DNA of 64,000 bases from Thermohalobaculum sp963700775 (GTDB taxonomy: Bacteria; Pseudomonadota; Alphaproteobacteria; Rhodobacterales; Rhodobacteraceae), in assembly GCA_963700775.1 (NCBI GenBank), contig CAVOYU010000011.1:181914-245913 (forward strand), in the 5' to 3' direction. Each line of letters begins with the position of its first letter. The stretch's first letter is position 1. Below the pieces are notes generated by a model. It saw nothing but the letters and a program-made list of their open reading frames with translations, ran no database searches and was not told the origin of the DNA. Shown piece after piece: positions 47,861 to 56,296 of this stretch. The translations under genes and the position numbers were made by a program.

Positions 47861-48601
47861 GTGGGGCCTAGGGTGAGCACGAAGCCTGCACAACCAGCGC
47901 CAGACCCGACTTTGTCAGAGTTCGCCTACGGCAGGATCAGCAAGGCATTGATCTCGGGCCGTTTGAGCCCAGGCGAAAGGCTGACGCTGCGTGGCCTCTC
48001 GAAGTCGCTCAATATCTCTTCGACGCCGATCCGCGATGCGATCCGACAACTCTCGGCCGAGAACGCCATCGACTTCGCGCCGAACCGCTACATCAGGGTG
48101 CCGGTCCTAACCGGCGATCAACTTCGGGAGTTGCGCGACATCCGCTTGGCGCTGGAGGGCATGGCGGTGGAATGCGGTGCCCGCAATGCCGATGCTGATG
48201 CTGGTGCCCGGCTGCGCGCACTGGATGGAAAAATCCGGCATTTCCGGGATGCCGGCAATGTTGCCGAGACAGTCGCGAGCATCCAGGAGATCCATTTCGA
48301 GATATATGGCCTGAGCCGGCGGGCACACCTGATCCGATTGATCGAGAGCTTGTGGCTGCGGACTGCGCCCTATGTAAGCCTGCTCTTTCCCGAGTACTCC
48401 GGGCGCGAGCGCGGCAACCTGCGGGGAATGATTATCGAGGCAATCGCCGCGGGCGACGCGGCCTCGGCACGGCGCTTTCTCGAGGCCGATGTCTGCGGCG
48501 CCATGAACTATATCATCGGCCGGGTCGAGGCGGGCGCGTTCGGGCCGCATTCCTCGGAACATCGCACGCGGACGGACCGCCGGAAAGGAAAAGAAACATG
48601 A
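47861..48601 (+). CDS. GntR-family transcriptional regulator (FadR/FCD type)
   Basis: 246 residues. The winged HTH at about 25-90 contains LISGRLSPGERLTLRGLSKSL and SSTPIRDAIRQLSAE; the C-terminal FCD domain has RDIRLALEGMAVECGA and a metal-binding-type pattern (IHFEIYGLS, HLIRLIESLWLR, AIAAGDAASARRFLEAD). GTG 47861 is preferred because AGGAG lies eight bases upstream; GTG 47852 is in frame. It sits inside the enzyme run and ends overlapping the dehydratase start, so it is the cluster's own regulator, probably responding to the substrate or a sugar-acid-like intermediate. Confidence 0.9.
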   Translation: MGPRVSTKPAQPAPDPTLSEFAYGRISKALISGRLSPGERLTLRGLSKSLNISSTPIRDAIRQLSAENAIDFAPNRYIRVPVLTGDQLRELRDIRLALEGMAVECGARNADADAGARLRALDGKIRHFRDAGNVAETVASIQEIHFEIYGLSRRAHLIRLIESLWLRTAPYVSLLFPEYSGRERGNLRGMIIEAIAAGDAASARRFLEADVCGAMNYIIGRVEAGAFGPHSSEHRTRTDRRKGKET

Positions 48602-50142
48602 ATGAGCACGCTGGAACTACGTCCGCCGTGACGCTGCGACTTCATGCGAACGACAACATCGTCATCGCGCTCCGTAACATCGAAGCAGGGACGCCGGTGC
48701 CGGGCGAAGAAATTACGGCGGTCACCGGGGTGCCGACAGGCTACAAGCTGGCCGCGCGGCAGATTTCCCGGGGTGAGCCGATTTGCAAGTACAACACAGT
48801 GATCGGGTTTGCGGCCGAGGACACGGCGCCCGGAACGATGATGCACAGCCACAATATCGAATTCCGCGAGTTCGACCGCGACTACGCCCACGCCAGCGAG
48901 TTCCGCCCGATCGACCTTTTGCCCGAGGCCAAGCGCGCGACTTTCCAGGGAATTCTGCGCGAGGACGGGCGCGTGGCAACGCGCAACTACATTGGCATCT
49001 GCTCGTCGGTAAATTGCTCGGCAACTGTAATCCGGCGCATCGCCGACTGGTTCACGCCCGAGCGGTTGGCGGATTACCCGAACGTCGACGGAGTCGTCGC
49101 CTTCAGCCATGGCCTCGGCTGCGGCATGGAGATGAGCGGCGAGCCGATGGCGCTCCTGCGCCGCACGATCGCAGGCTACGCGACCCATGCCAACCTGGCT
49201 GCCGCGCTGATCGTCGGTCTGGGATGCGAGCGCAACCAGATCCCGGAAATGCTGGGGGAGACCGGGCTCGAGGCCGGGCCGCGGCTCTTTACATTCACCA
49301 TTCAAGGCACCGGCGGTACTACCCGCACAATCGAGGCAGGGATCGAGGCGGTTCGGTCGCTGCTGCCAGACGCGAACCAGGTCATCCGCCAGACCGTACC
49401 CGCCAGCCATCTGACGGTCGGACTGCAATGTGGCGGCTCGGACGCCTTTTCGTCAATCACCGCGAACCCGGCGCTCGGTCTCGCCGTCGACATCCTGGCG
49501 CGCCAGGGCGGCACTGCGATCCTCTCGGAGACCCCCGAGATCTACGGGGTCGAGCACACGCTGACGCGCCGCGCCCGTTCGGTCGATGTCGGCGAGAAGC
49601 TGGTCGAGCGAATCCGATGGTGGAAGGATGACTATGCTGCGGGTCGCAACGTACAGATCAACGGCACGGTCAGCCCCGGCAACCAGATGGGCGGGCTGGC
49701 GAATATCTTCGAGAAGTCGCTCGGGGCGGCGATGAAAGGCGGGACGGGCCCGTTGATGGACGTCTACCGCTACGCTGAACCGGTGCGCACCAAAGGGTTC
49801 GTCTTCATGGATACCCCCGGATACGACCCGGTCTCGGCCACCGGCCAGATTGCCGGGGGCGCCAACCTGGTCGCATTCACCACGGGACGCGGATCGATGT
49901 TCGGATCCAAGCCTGCGCCTTGCATCAAGCTGGCGACAAACTCGGCCATGTATCGGCGGCTCGAGGAGGACATGGACATCGACTGCGGCGAAGTGCTGTC
50001 TGGCCGAGTCAGCATGGACGAGATGGGCGAGGCGATCTTCCGCCTGATGATCGAAACCGCCTCAGGAAAAAAAACCAAGAGCGAGCTTCTTGGCCTCGGC
50101 GACAACGAGTTCTTGCCATGGAATATCGGGATCACCGGATAA
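48598..50142 (+). CDS. UxaA family hydrolase (altronate/galactarate dehydratase-like)
   Basis: 514 residues. N-terminal SAF domain (LRLHANDNIVIALRNIEAGT, GEPICKYNTVIGFA), linker, then the dehydratase domain with GYKLAARQ, ATRNYIGICSSVNCSATV, FSHGLGCGM, VGLQCGGSDAFSSITANPALG and a C-terminal TTGRGSMFGSKPAPCIKLATN. Conserved cysteines (CSSVNC, GCGM, QCGGSD) mark the family's metal or Fe-S site. Members dehydrate aldonic or aldaric acids to 2-keto-3-deoxy acids. Coupled to the GntR gene by an ATGA overlap. Its presence among amino-acid importer and PLP enzymes is unusual. Confidence 0.9.
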   Translation: MNEHAGTTSAVTLRLHANDNIVIALRNIEAGTPVPGEEITAVTGVPTGYKLAARQISRGEPICKYNTVIGFAAEDTAPGTMMHSHNIEFREFDRDYAHASEFRPIDLLPEAKRATFQGILREDGRVATRNYIGICSSVNCSATVIRRIADWFTPERLADYPNVDGVVAFSHGLGCGMEMSGEPMALLRRTIAGYATHANLAAALIVGLGCERNQIPEMLGETGLEAGPRLFTFTIQGTGGTTRTIEAGIEAVRSLLPDANQVIRQTVPASHLTVGLQCGGSDAFSSITANPALGLAVDILARQGGTAILSETPEIYGVEHTLTRRARSVDVGEKLVERIRWWKDDYAAGRNVQINGTVSPGNQMGGLANIFEKSLGAAMKGGTGPLMDVYRYAEPVRTKGFVFMDTPGYDPVSATGQIAGGANLVAFTTGRGSMFGSKPAPCIKLATNSAMYRRLEEDMDIDCGEVLSGRVSMDEMGEAIFRLMIETASGKKTKSELLGLGDNEFLPWNIGITG

Positions 50143-50292
50143 TTTGAGGAGCGGATTCCCTTTGCCCAAGCGACATCGGATGCAGCTCCTCCTTGAGGTG
50201 ATTGTCGGGGTTCCGATACCGGGGATCAGGCAGTGGGGCATCCTCGCAGTTCAGGCGAATATTCATATGGCAAAATTTTGGAGAGCAGTACC

Positions 50293-51552
50293 ATGACCGA
50301 CGCGAGGAAGCCGTTCCCGAACGGAGGCCGTACCTGGGAAGACCTTCAGCGCGACATGCGCACGCGCGCCACCAATGACATCGACTGGCGCCGGGGCAGA
50401 ACGCCGCTCTTCGTCTTCTTCAAGGACCAGGAGACCTACGAGATCGGCCGCAACGCCTATTTCGAATTCTTTACCGAGAATGCGCTGGGTCGGAAGCGTG
50501 CGTTTTTCAGTCTCGGCGCGATGGAGAGCGAGGTTCTGGATTACGGCCTCGAGCTTTTCAGCGCGCCCGAGGGAGCAATCGGTGCCTTCACCAGTGGCGG
50601 CAGCGAGAGCATCTTCATGGCGATCAAGGCGGCTCGCGACGCATATCGGGCGCGCACTGGCGCGAAGCGCGGCGCGGCGCTCAATATCGTCATTCCGATC
50701 ACAGGCCATCCCGCGTTCGACAAGGCAGCGGACGCGATGGACCTTGAGATCCGACGAGCGCCACTCCGCCATGACCGTCGGGTTGAGTCCGAGGCGATGC
50801 GTAGCTTGATCGACACCCGCACCATCTCCCTCGTCGGCTCGGCTCCCTGCTTTCCACACGGCGTCATCGACCCGATCGAAGAGTTGAGCCAGATTGCCCT
50901 CGAGGCTGGGATCTGGCTCCATGTCGATGCCTGCGTCGGTGGCTGGATGGCGCCGTTCTTCACGCGCATTGGCCGCAAGACGCCGCATTTCGATTTCCGC
51001 TTCCCAGGTGTGCGCTCGATTTCGGCTGATCTGCACAAGTTCGGCTTCTGCCCGAAGCCCGCCTCGACTGTCTTCTATCGCGAAGCAGCCGATCTTGAAC
51101 GCGCCTCCTTCGCCGCCGATGCTTGGCCAAATGGGCGGTTCGTGACTCCGACACTTGTCGGTACACGGCCCGGCGGCGCGGTCGCTGGCGCTTGGGCGGT
51201 ACTCAACCATCTGGGCACCGAGGGCTATATGGATGCGGCCCGACGCCTCTCCGCCATGACCGACGCATATGTCGACGGGATCCGCGCCATCGAGGGTCTA
51301 GAACTATGGGCGAAGCCAGATCTCTCGATAATCAACTATGGTTCGCAGTCTCTCGACATCTTTGCCGTCGCCGAGCGAATGGCCGCGCGCGGCTGGCTCG
51401 CCGCCCTGACCAAGGAGCCCAAGGGCATGCACGCAATGATGTCGCTGCTGCATGACCCAGTGCGGGAGGAATTTTTGGCAGACCTGCGGAGCAGCGCGGA
51501 TCTGGAGCGACAGGCGCCCGGAAGCTCCTCTGACCTTAGCGCCGTCTACTAG
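50293..51552 (+). CDS. PLP-dependent lyase/decarboxylase, short sphingosine-1-phosphate-lyase-like, paralogue 3
   Basis: 419 residues. Phosphate cup FTSGGSESIFMA (99-110), His139 in ITGHPAFDKAADA, Asp212 in HVDACVGGWMAPF, PLP Lys249 in ISADLHKFGFCPKPAS. It shares the N-terminal pattern NDIDWRRGRTPLF with the other two. The loop after the lysine (CPKPAS instead of AKGAS) and the missing G suggest altered substrate or phosphate contacts. GGAGAG precedes the start. The 150 bases between UxaA and this gene hold no gene. It is the last gene of the cluster before an IS remnant. Confidence 0.87.
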   Translation: MTDARKPFPNGGRTWEDLQRDMRTRATNDIDWRRGRTPLFVFFKDQETYEIGRNAYFEFFTENALGRKRAFFSLGAMESEVLDYGLELFSAPEGAIGAFTSGGSESIFMAIKAARDAYRARTGAKRGAALNIVIPITGHPAFDKAADAMDLEIRRAPLRHDRRVESEAMRSLIDTRTISLVGSAPCFPHGVIDPIEELSQIALEAGIWLHVDACVGGWMAPFFTRIGRKTPHFDFRFPGVRSISADLHKFGFCPKPASTVFYREAADLERASFAADAWPNGRFVTPTLVGTRPGGAVAGAWAVLNHLGTEGYMDAARRLSAMTDAYVDGIRAIEGLELWAKPDLSIINYGSQSLDIFAVAERMAARGWLAALTKEPKGMHAMMSLLHDPVREEFLADLRSSADLERQAPGSSSDLSAVY

Positions 51553-51564
51553 AGCATTCTCGGA

Positions 51565-52262
51565 TCAATCCGGCTCATATCCGGAGTTTGTGAAGTAGTT
51601 GGCACACTCGTGCGGGGTGAAGGCGCCGAGGGCTTCGGCTATGGCCTGCTCAAGCGCATCGAGCGTTCGGGCTGCGGCCTTGCGCGAGTAGCGCCTTGAG
51701 CTTGGCGAACGCCTGCTCGATCGGATTGAAGTCGGGGCTGTATGGCGGGAGAAGGAGCAGGATCGCTCCGGCCTTCTCGACTGTCTCTTGTGCGCCCTTG
51801 ACCTTGCGGGCGGGCAGATTGTCCATCACCACGACATCACTGGCGCTGAGGGTAGGTGCCAACAGATGTTCTGCATAGGCGGTGAAGGCCTCGCCATTCA
51901 TCGCGCCATCGATGATCATGGGCGCGGACATGCCAACGACGCGCAGGGCCGCGACCGGTGTGGTTGTCTTCCAGTGACCATGGGGCACGGCAGCGCGGCA
52001 GCGTTCTCCACAAGGGCTGCGCCCGCGCAGGCGCGCCATCTTGGTGGTCGCGCCGGTCTCGTCGATGAAGATGAGCCCTGCCGGATCCAGGTCGGGCTGC
52101 GCGTCGAACCAGGCCCGCCGCCGGGCTGCTGCGTCGTCGCGCTCCTGTCCACTGGCATGCGCCGTCTTTTTTTGAACGTCACCCTGTGACGCCGGTAGAA
52201 ATCGTGGATCGTGCTGACGGCGAAGGTCTCGCCCCGCTCCTCGATCTGGCGCTCGCGCAGCG
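51565..52262 (-). pseudogene. IS630-family transposase remnant
   Basis: The DDE part is clear: AGLIFIDETGATTKMARLRG, VVVMDNLPARKVKG and LLLPPYSPDFNPIEQAFAKLK; the C terminus reads SRKAAARTLDALEQAIAEAL and ends NYFTNSGYEPD at 51565. Frame breaks lie near 51687 and at a T7 run on the plus strand (52166-52172), where a -1 shift on the coding A7 restores VTFKKKTAHASGQE. The N-terminal helix-turn-helix part is missing upstream of about 52262. No terminal repeats were recognised. It belongs to a different IS630 subgroup from the element at 32.7 kb. Confidence 0.75.
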
Positions 52263-52492
52263 GCTCCTACACCAACAGCACGCTGTTCTTTCCATCCAGC
52301 CCGCACCTGTAGGTGAACGGCTGCGCCCCTGTTCCAATTTGGGCGCATCGCCATCTGATCGTCCCTCTACTTCGAATCGGACCACGTTCAGGGCCGGAAT
52401 TTGGGCGAGGAGCCACGGTCGGCAACACGGGACAAACAGTTGATGATTGCATAGGCCCACTTGCGGCCTCGCCCGGCCAGGAGGCAGGGAGG

Positions 52493-53098
52493 TCAAGCTT
52501 TCCGGCACGTCAGAAGGGTCCATGACCGCAAATCGACGACGACCTTCAAGACCGCCGCAAGAACCAGCACGCAAAGCGCCGCCTTCGACAACGTCCCCAT
52601 GGCGCCTTCGATAAGCATCGCATGAACCACGCTGCTCAAAGCGACCACCATTACAAGCGTCACATGAAATCGGCGCCAGACCATTGGCTTCATGCGCAGC
52701 CGCTGGCGGAATACCGCGAGGAGCGCGGCGGCGAACACGGCCCACATCGCGACCACGCCCCAGGCGGAGAAGGGTGTTGGCGATCTGAAGAGGAGCGCAT
52801 CGACCACGTCGGGCGGGCTCGTCACCCACAGAGCCAAGATATGGACTGCCACCGCCGCCACCAATGTGGCGCCGACCCAGAAATGCAGCCGTCGCCCGCG
52901 CCGCGCGGGCAGGCCCGGCAGGTATCCTCCGGCCAGCAGAGGCTGCAGGAGAAGGAGTGCCATGGCGATCACCCCAGCGAAGCCGGCCGTGATATAGACC
53001 GGGTCGCGCCAAGCGAGCAGCGGGCTCGTCCCCGCGATGGCGACCGGCACGGCAAGGGCCGCCGCAAGCGCAGCCCAGATCAGGATTGCGCGAACCAC
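52493..53098 (-). CDS. ferric reductase-like transmembrane protein
   Basis: 201 residues with five or six hydrophobic segments. The layout resembles the ferric reductase-like (YedZ/cytochrome b561-type) haem-binding membrane domain: histidines in RRLHFWVGATLVAAVAVHIL and RRFHVTLVMVVALSSVVHAML lie in two helices about the right distance apart to bind haem between them. No flavin or NAD domain is attached. It ends next to the Tat-exported protein gene (11 bases), so the pair probably forms a membrane redox unit. Confidence 0.75.
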   Translation of the reverse strand: MVRAILIWAALAAALAVPVAIAGTSPLLAWRDPVYITAGFAGVIAMALLLLQPLLAGGYLPGLPARRGRRLHFWVGATLVAAVAVHILALWVTSPPDVVDALLFRSPTPFSAWGVVAMWAVFAAALLAVFRQRLRMKPMVWRRFHVTLVMVVALSSVVHAMLIEGAMGTLSKAALCVLVLAAVLKVVVDLRSWTLLTCRKA

Positions 53099-53109
53099 AG
53101 CCGCTCCGT

Positions 53110-53622
53110 TCAGGCCGGCCGCAGCACGAAATGCGCACTGAGGCTCGTGTCGCTCGCGCTCGGCATCACGGGCCGAAGGAACACGGTCTCGAAGCCGTTG
53201 CCGTCGTACTCGGCGTCGTAGGCGAGGTGCCCATGCGGCTGGCCGAAGGCGGGGACGATCTGCGGCATCTCCAGCCGGAATGTGCCGTCAGCGTCGGTCA
53301 GCGTGGCTCCGTGGCTCTGCGGGTCGCGTTCGTGCCCCTCGGTCGTGTGCGCCCAGATCTGGATGCGAATGCCTTCGAGCGGTACGCCGTCACCCGCGCG
53401 TCGCACTGTGCCTGACATCCAGAAACCACCGCCGCCGATGCGCTCCACGATCAGCGCGCCGGGCCGGTAGTTATTGGCGCCGCCTCGCATCGTCGGCGTT
53501 GGTGCAAGTCCCTGCGCCGTCGCCGGCGCCAGGATGCCGGAAACCGTGTTTGTCAGCACGGCGCCGGCAGTGGCGGCCCCAGCCAGGAGAAGCGCGCGGC
53601 GAGTCTGCGGAGCTCGGGTCAT
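53110..53622 (-). CDS. Tat-exported intradiol-dioxygenase-fold protein
   Basis: 170 residues. The N terminus QTRRALLLAGAATAGAVL is a twin-arginine signal. The mature part has the intradiol dioxygenase beta-sandwich pattern (GTVRRAGDGVPLEGIRIQIWAH, LTDADGTFRLEMP, then GQPHGHLAYDAEY). The two histidines in PHGHL fit the family, but I see no obvious tyrosine iron ligand, so it may not be a classical catechol dioxygenase. GGAAGGAGAGATCACC gives an excellent ribosome site for ATG 53622. Paired with the ferric reductase-like gene. Confidence 0.75.
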   Translation of the reverse strand: MTRAPQTRRALLLAGAATAGAVLTNTVSGILAPATAQGLAPTPTMRGGANNYRPGALIVERIGGGGFWMSGTVRRAGDGVPLEGIRIQIWAHTTEGHERDPQSHGATLTDADGTFRLEMPQIVPAFGQPHGHLAYDAEYDGNGFETVFLRPVMPSASDTSLSAHFVLRPA

Positions 53623-54001
53623 GGTGATCTCTCCTTCCTTTGTATGGCGCACCGATGCTGCAGCTCGGCAACGTTCGTGGGATTGTACCTTGCAGGTCGA
53701 AATGTCGCTGCTAAACCGCACTCCTTACATAGTTGGAGGTAGCGCGCGATAAAGTCTGACCACCGGCTCGGTCGGCCATTTTCATGAGTCCGCCACGTCA
53801 TGCCTCGCTCACACGTGAGCAGGGTGTTCGTTCTCCGCCTCCCGCGCCCGGTCTGCAGATCGGCTGGCATTAGCCTGCCGCGGCCCGCAAGAGGGAGGAT
53901 GGCCCAAACTGAACCTTTGTCGGTCTGCTCAATGCCGCACCGGACTCCCGGTATCGACCAATTGCTGAGGGAACGGGGTTGTCGGAGAAAACCAGCTCGA
54001 A
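53623..54001. other. intergenic stretch without recognised gene
   Basis: 379 bases between two minus-strand genes. I see no coding pattern, RNA gene or terminal repeat here; it may contain the promoter of the Tat-exported protein gene. Confidence 0.4.
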
Positions 54002-54334
54002 TTACCCTCGACCCCTTCCACCGCGCGTCTGCTTTCGGTAACGGCTCAGGTCGGTGACCTCCTTTCCGCGCAGCTCCGCCTCTTCGAATTCCGCGGCGGT
54101 GATCGCCCTGTCGAGCGCTGCGAGGAGATCTTTTGCGGACTCAAGCGTCAGCTCAACGCCCGCCCTGGCACCGGCATCGAGGTCGGAGTTGACGAAGTCG
54201 AGGGTAATCACGTCTGCTAACTGTGCATGACGCGCGTGGTCGTACGCGACCACGGCACCGGTCAACTCGAACCACTCACCGTCGCGCTTTGCCATTCCCT
54301 CTGCAGATATGATTTCGACGATCGATGTGCACAT
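54002..54334 (-). CDS. DUF6295 family protein
   Basis: 110 residues with a pattern I recognise from the DUF6295 family: MCTSIVEIISAEGMAKRDGE, WFELTGAVVAYDHARHAQ, VITLDFVNSDLD, and LTLESAKDLLAALDRAI. No function is established. It is cytosolic, without membrane segments. It follows the dienelactone hydrolase gene by 12 bases, so the two are probably co-transcribed. Confidence 0.75.
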   Translation of the reverse strand: MCTSIVEIISAEGMAKRDGEWFELTGAVVAYDHARHAQLADVITLDFVNSDLDAGARAGVELTLESAKDLLAALDRAITAAEFEEAELRGKEVTDLSRYRKQTRGGRGRG

Positions 54335-54346
54335 TTTTTCGCCCCG

Positions 54347-55097
54347 TCATGCTGAAAGATGCGTTCTGTAGAACGCGAAGACCTTGCTCCATCCGTCCAT
54401 GCACTGTTCCGGTCTGTACAACGGGCGATGCCAATAAAAGAACCCGTGACCCGCGCCGTCGTAGCGGTGGAATTCATACGACTTGCCATGTCGCTTCAGC
54501 TCATCCTCATGCAGGTTTACCTGCTCCGGGCTCGGCGCTCGGTCGTCATTCCCAAAAAGGCCGAGGAGTGGACAAGAGAGTGCCCCGGTCAGGTCGATCG
54601 GGGCAACAGGGGTCTTGTCGTTGAGCTCGTCCTGACCCATCACGATCCGCCCGCCCCAGAGCTCGACACATGCGTCTATATCGGCCCTCTGGCAGGCGTA
54701 GATGAACGCATGGCGACCGCCCGAGCAGGAGCCGAAGAGCCCGACCATGCCATTTTGGCCAGGCTGCGCCCGCATCCACTGCACCGCTGTCGCCGTATCT
54801 CCGACGACCTGCGCGTCCGGAACGCCGCCATCGGCACGGACCTTCGCCGCCACATCGTCGGGATCGGCCTGCGCCGGAACGCTCGTAAAGGTTGGCACAG
54901 ATCGCCAGATAGCCGTTGTGGGCAAATCGGCGGGTTGCCTCGATGTAGAATTCACTCCAGCCCGGCAGATGATGGATGAGCACAACGCCCGGAAACGGGC
55001 CAGCGCCCGACGGCCTCGCCACATAGGCCGTGATCGGTGTTCCCTTGTCACCCGTCAGTGTAACGTTCTCGCAAGTCATGCCTCGGTAGAATGACAT
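54347..55097 (-). pseudogene. dienelactone hydrolase family protein, one frameshift
   Basis: About 250 residues when repaired. N-terminal PFPGVVLIHHLPGWSEFYIE, then after a one-base shift near 54885 the chain continues ADPDDVAAKVRADGG, nucleophile elbow GLFGSCSGGRHAF (cysteine nucleophile, as in dienelactone hydrolase), acid in LLGLFGNDDRAPS and base in YDGAGHGFFYWHRP. Members open lactones of aromatic degradation or hydrolyse related esters. All catalytic residues are intact on both sides of the break. Confidence 0.82.
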
Positions 55098-55390
55098 CGA
55101 CTCTCCTCCTCATGGGCCGTGGCTCAATGGTCCCCCTATCGTTCGCGCCAGGGATCGAGCCCCGAACAGGCCCGTCCGCGTCGGAGCGGTCCAGTGGCAT
55201 TGTTAGGGCATGACCGGCCTCTGGTCCATCGGAGCGGCGGCCTCATCGGCTTGCTTCGGTCTCGAAGCCGTTGCTTGGCCGATCAAGTCCTTCGAATGAA
55301 GAGAAGAATTAACGGGCGAGATACGACGACGAACAATAGTCGGCTCAGCGTCGCTCAGGGGCGGGCACTCGTTCCGATTTTCTCTTCCGC

Positions 55391-56146
55391 TCATCCCTCC
55401 ATTATGCCTGAGACCGTGTAGCCCCCATCGGCGCACCAGACATGCCCGGTCGTGAAGCTGCACCTATCCGAGGCGAGGAACATGACCACTTCCGCTATCT
55501 CCTCTGGTTTTCCCCATCGGCCAAGCGGCATGCGCGCTGCCACGCTCGGCCAGGGACTGTCGGGTTGCTTGTCGCTGGTCTTCGTCGGGCCGGGTGCAAC
55601 GGCATTGACCAGAATGCCGTGCTCCCCAAGTTCGATGGCCATCGTCTGGGTCAGGTTGACCAGCCCGGCCTTGCTTGCGCCGTATGCGGCGCGCCCGCGT
55701 CCGCCAAAAATCCCGGAGTTCGACGTGATGTTCACGATCCGCCCACCGGTTCCCTGAGCGATCATCTGCCGGGCCGCGGCCTGCCCGCACAGAAATGCGC
55801 CGGTGAGGTTCGTATCGATGACGTGATGCCAGAACGACTCACTCATCTCCAAGAAGGGAGCCCGGTTCATGATGCCTGCGTTGCTGACGAAGACATCAAG
55901 CTTTCCGAAGGCATTGACAGTTGCGCCTATGAGTCCGGATACGCCCGTCTGATCCGACACATCAACCTTGTAGGAAAACAATGAATCACCCGTGCCGCCG
56001 AGTGCACCTAAAGTTTCCTGGGCGGCCTGTTTATCGATATCAGCGAGCACAACCCGCCAGCCGCTCTCTACCATTTTCCGACCGATCGCCCGCCCGATTC
56101 CGCGCGCAGCGCCGGTCACGATGGCAACTCTCGATTCCTCTGGCAT
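55391..56146 (-). CDS. short-chain dehydrogenase/reductase (SDR)
   Basis: 251 residues, classical SDR. Cofactor loop VTGAARGIGRAIG at the N terminus, VSNAGIMN, catalytic Ser in ITSNSGIFG, the YxxxK motif in YGASKAGLVNL, and the C-terminal ITCADGGYTV-like region CADGGYTVSG. Asp in VLADID after strand 2 favours NAD(H). GGGAGACGG precedes ATG 56146. Substrate unknown; it stands alone between the lactonase-type hydrolase and the helicase. Confidence 0.88.
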   Translation of the reverse strand: MPEESRVAIVTGAARGIGRAIGRKMVESGWRVVLADIDKQAAQETLGALGGTGDSLFSYKVDVSDQTGVSGLIGATVNAFGKLDVFVSNAGIMNRAPFLEMSESFWHHVIDTNLTGAFLCGQAAARQMIAQGTGGRIVNITSNSGIFGGRGRAAYGASKAGLVNLTQTMAIELGEHGILVNAVAPGPTKTSDKQPDSPWPSVAARMPLGRWGKPEEIAEVVMFLASDRCSFTTGHVWCADGGYTVSGIMEG

Positions 56147-56296
56147 GATCCGTCTCCCGGTCGTTCCGCAGATTTCTTGTCCACACATCACTATCACCCG
56201 GTTATTGGCCACGGGAACCATGCCGAAGCTCGAGGAGATGTCCCTTGGCAGACGATCCAGGTCCGACTGTTCGGCAAGCGAGCAGTGCCGGGGTGA

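Noticed and set aside
55112..55180. tRNA-like stretch beginning GGGCCGTGGCTCAATGGT
   Set aside because: It has a D-arm-like start and a GGATCGAG segment, but no anticodon stem or matching acceptor 3' strand can be formed.
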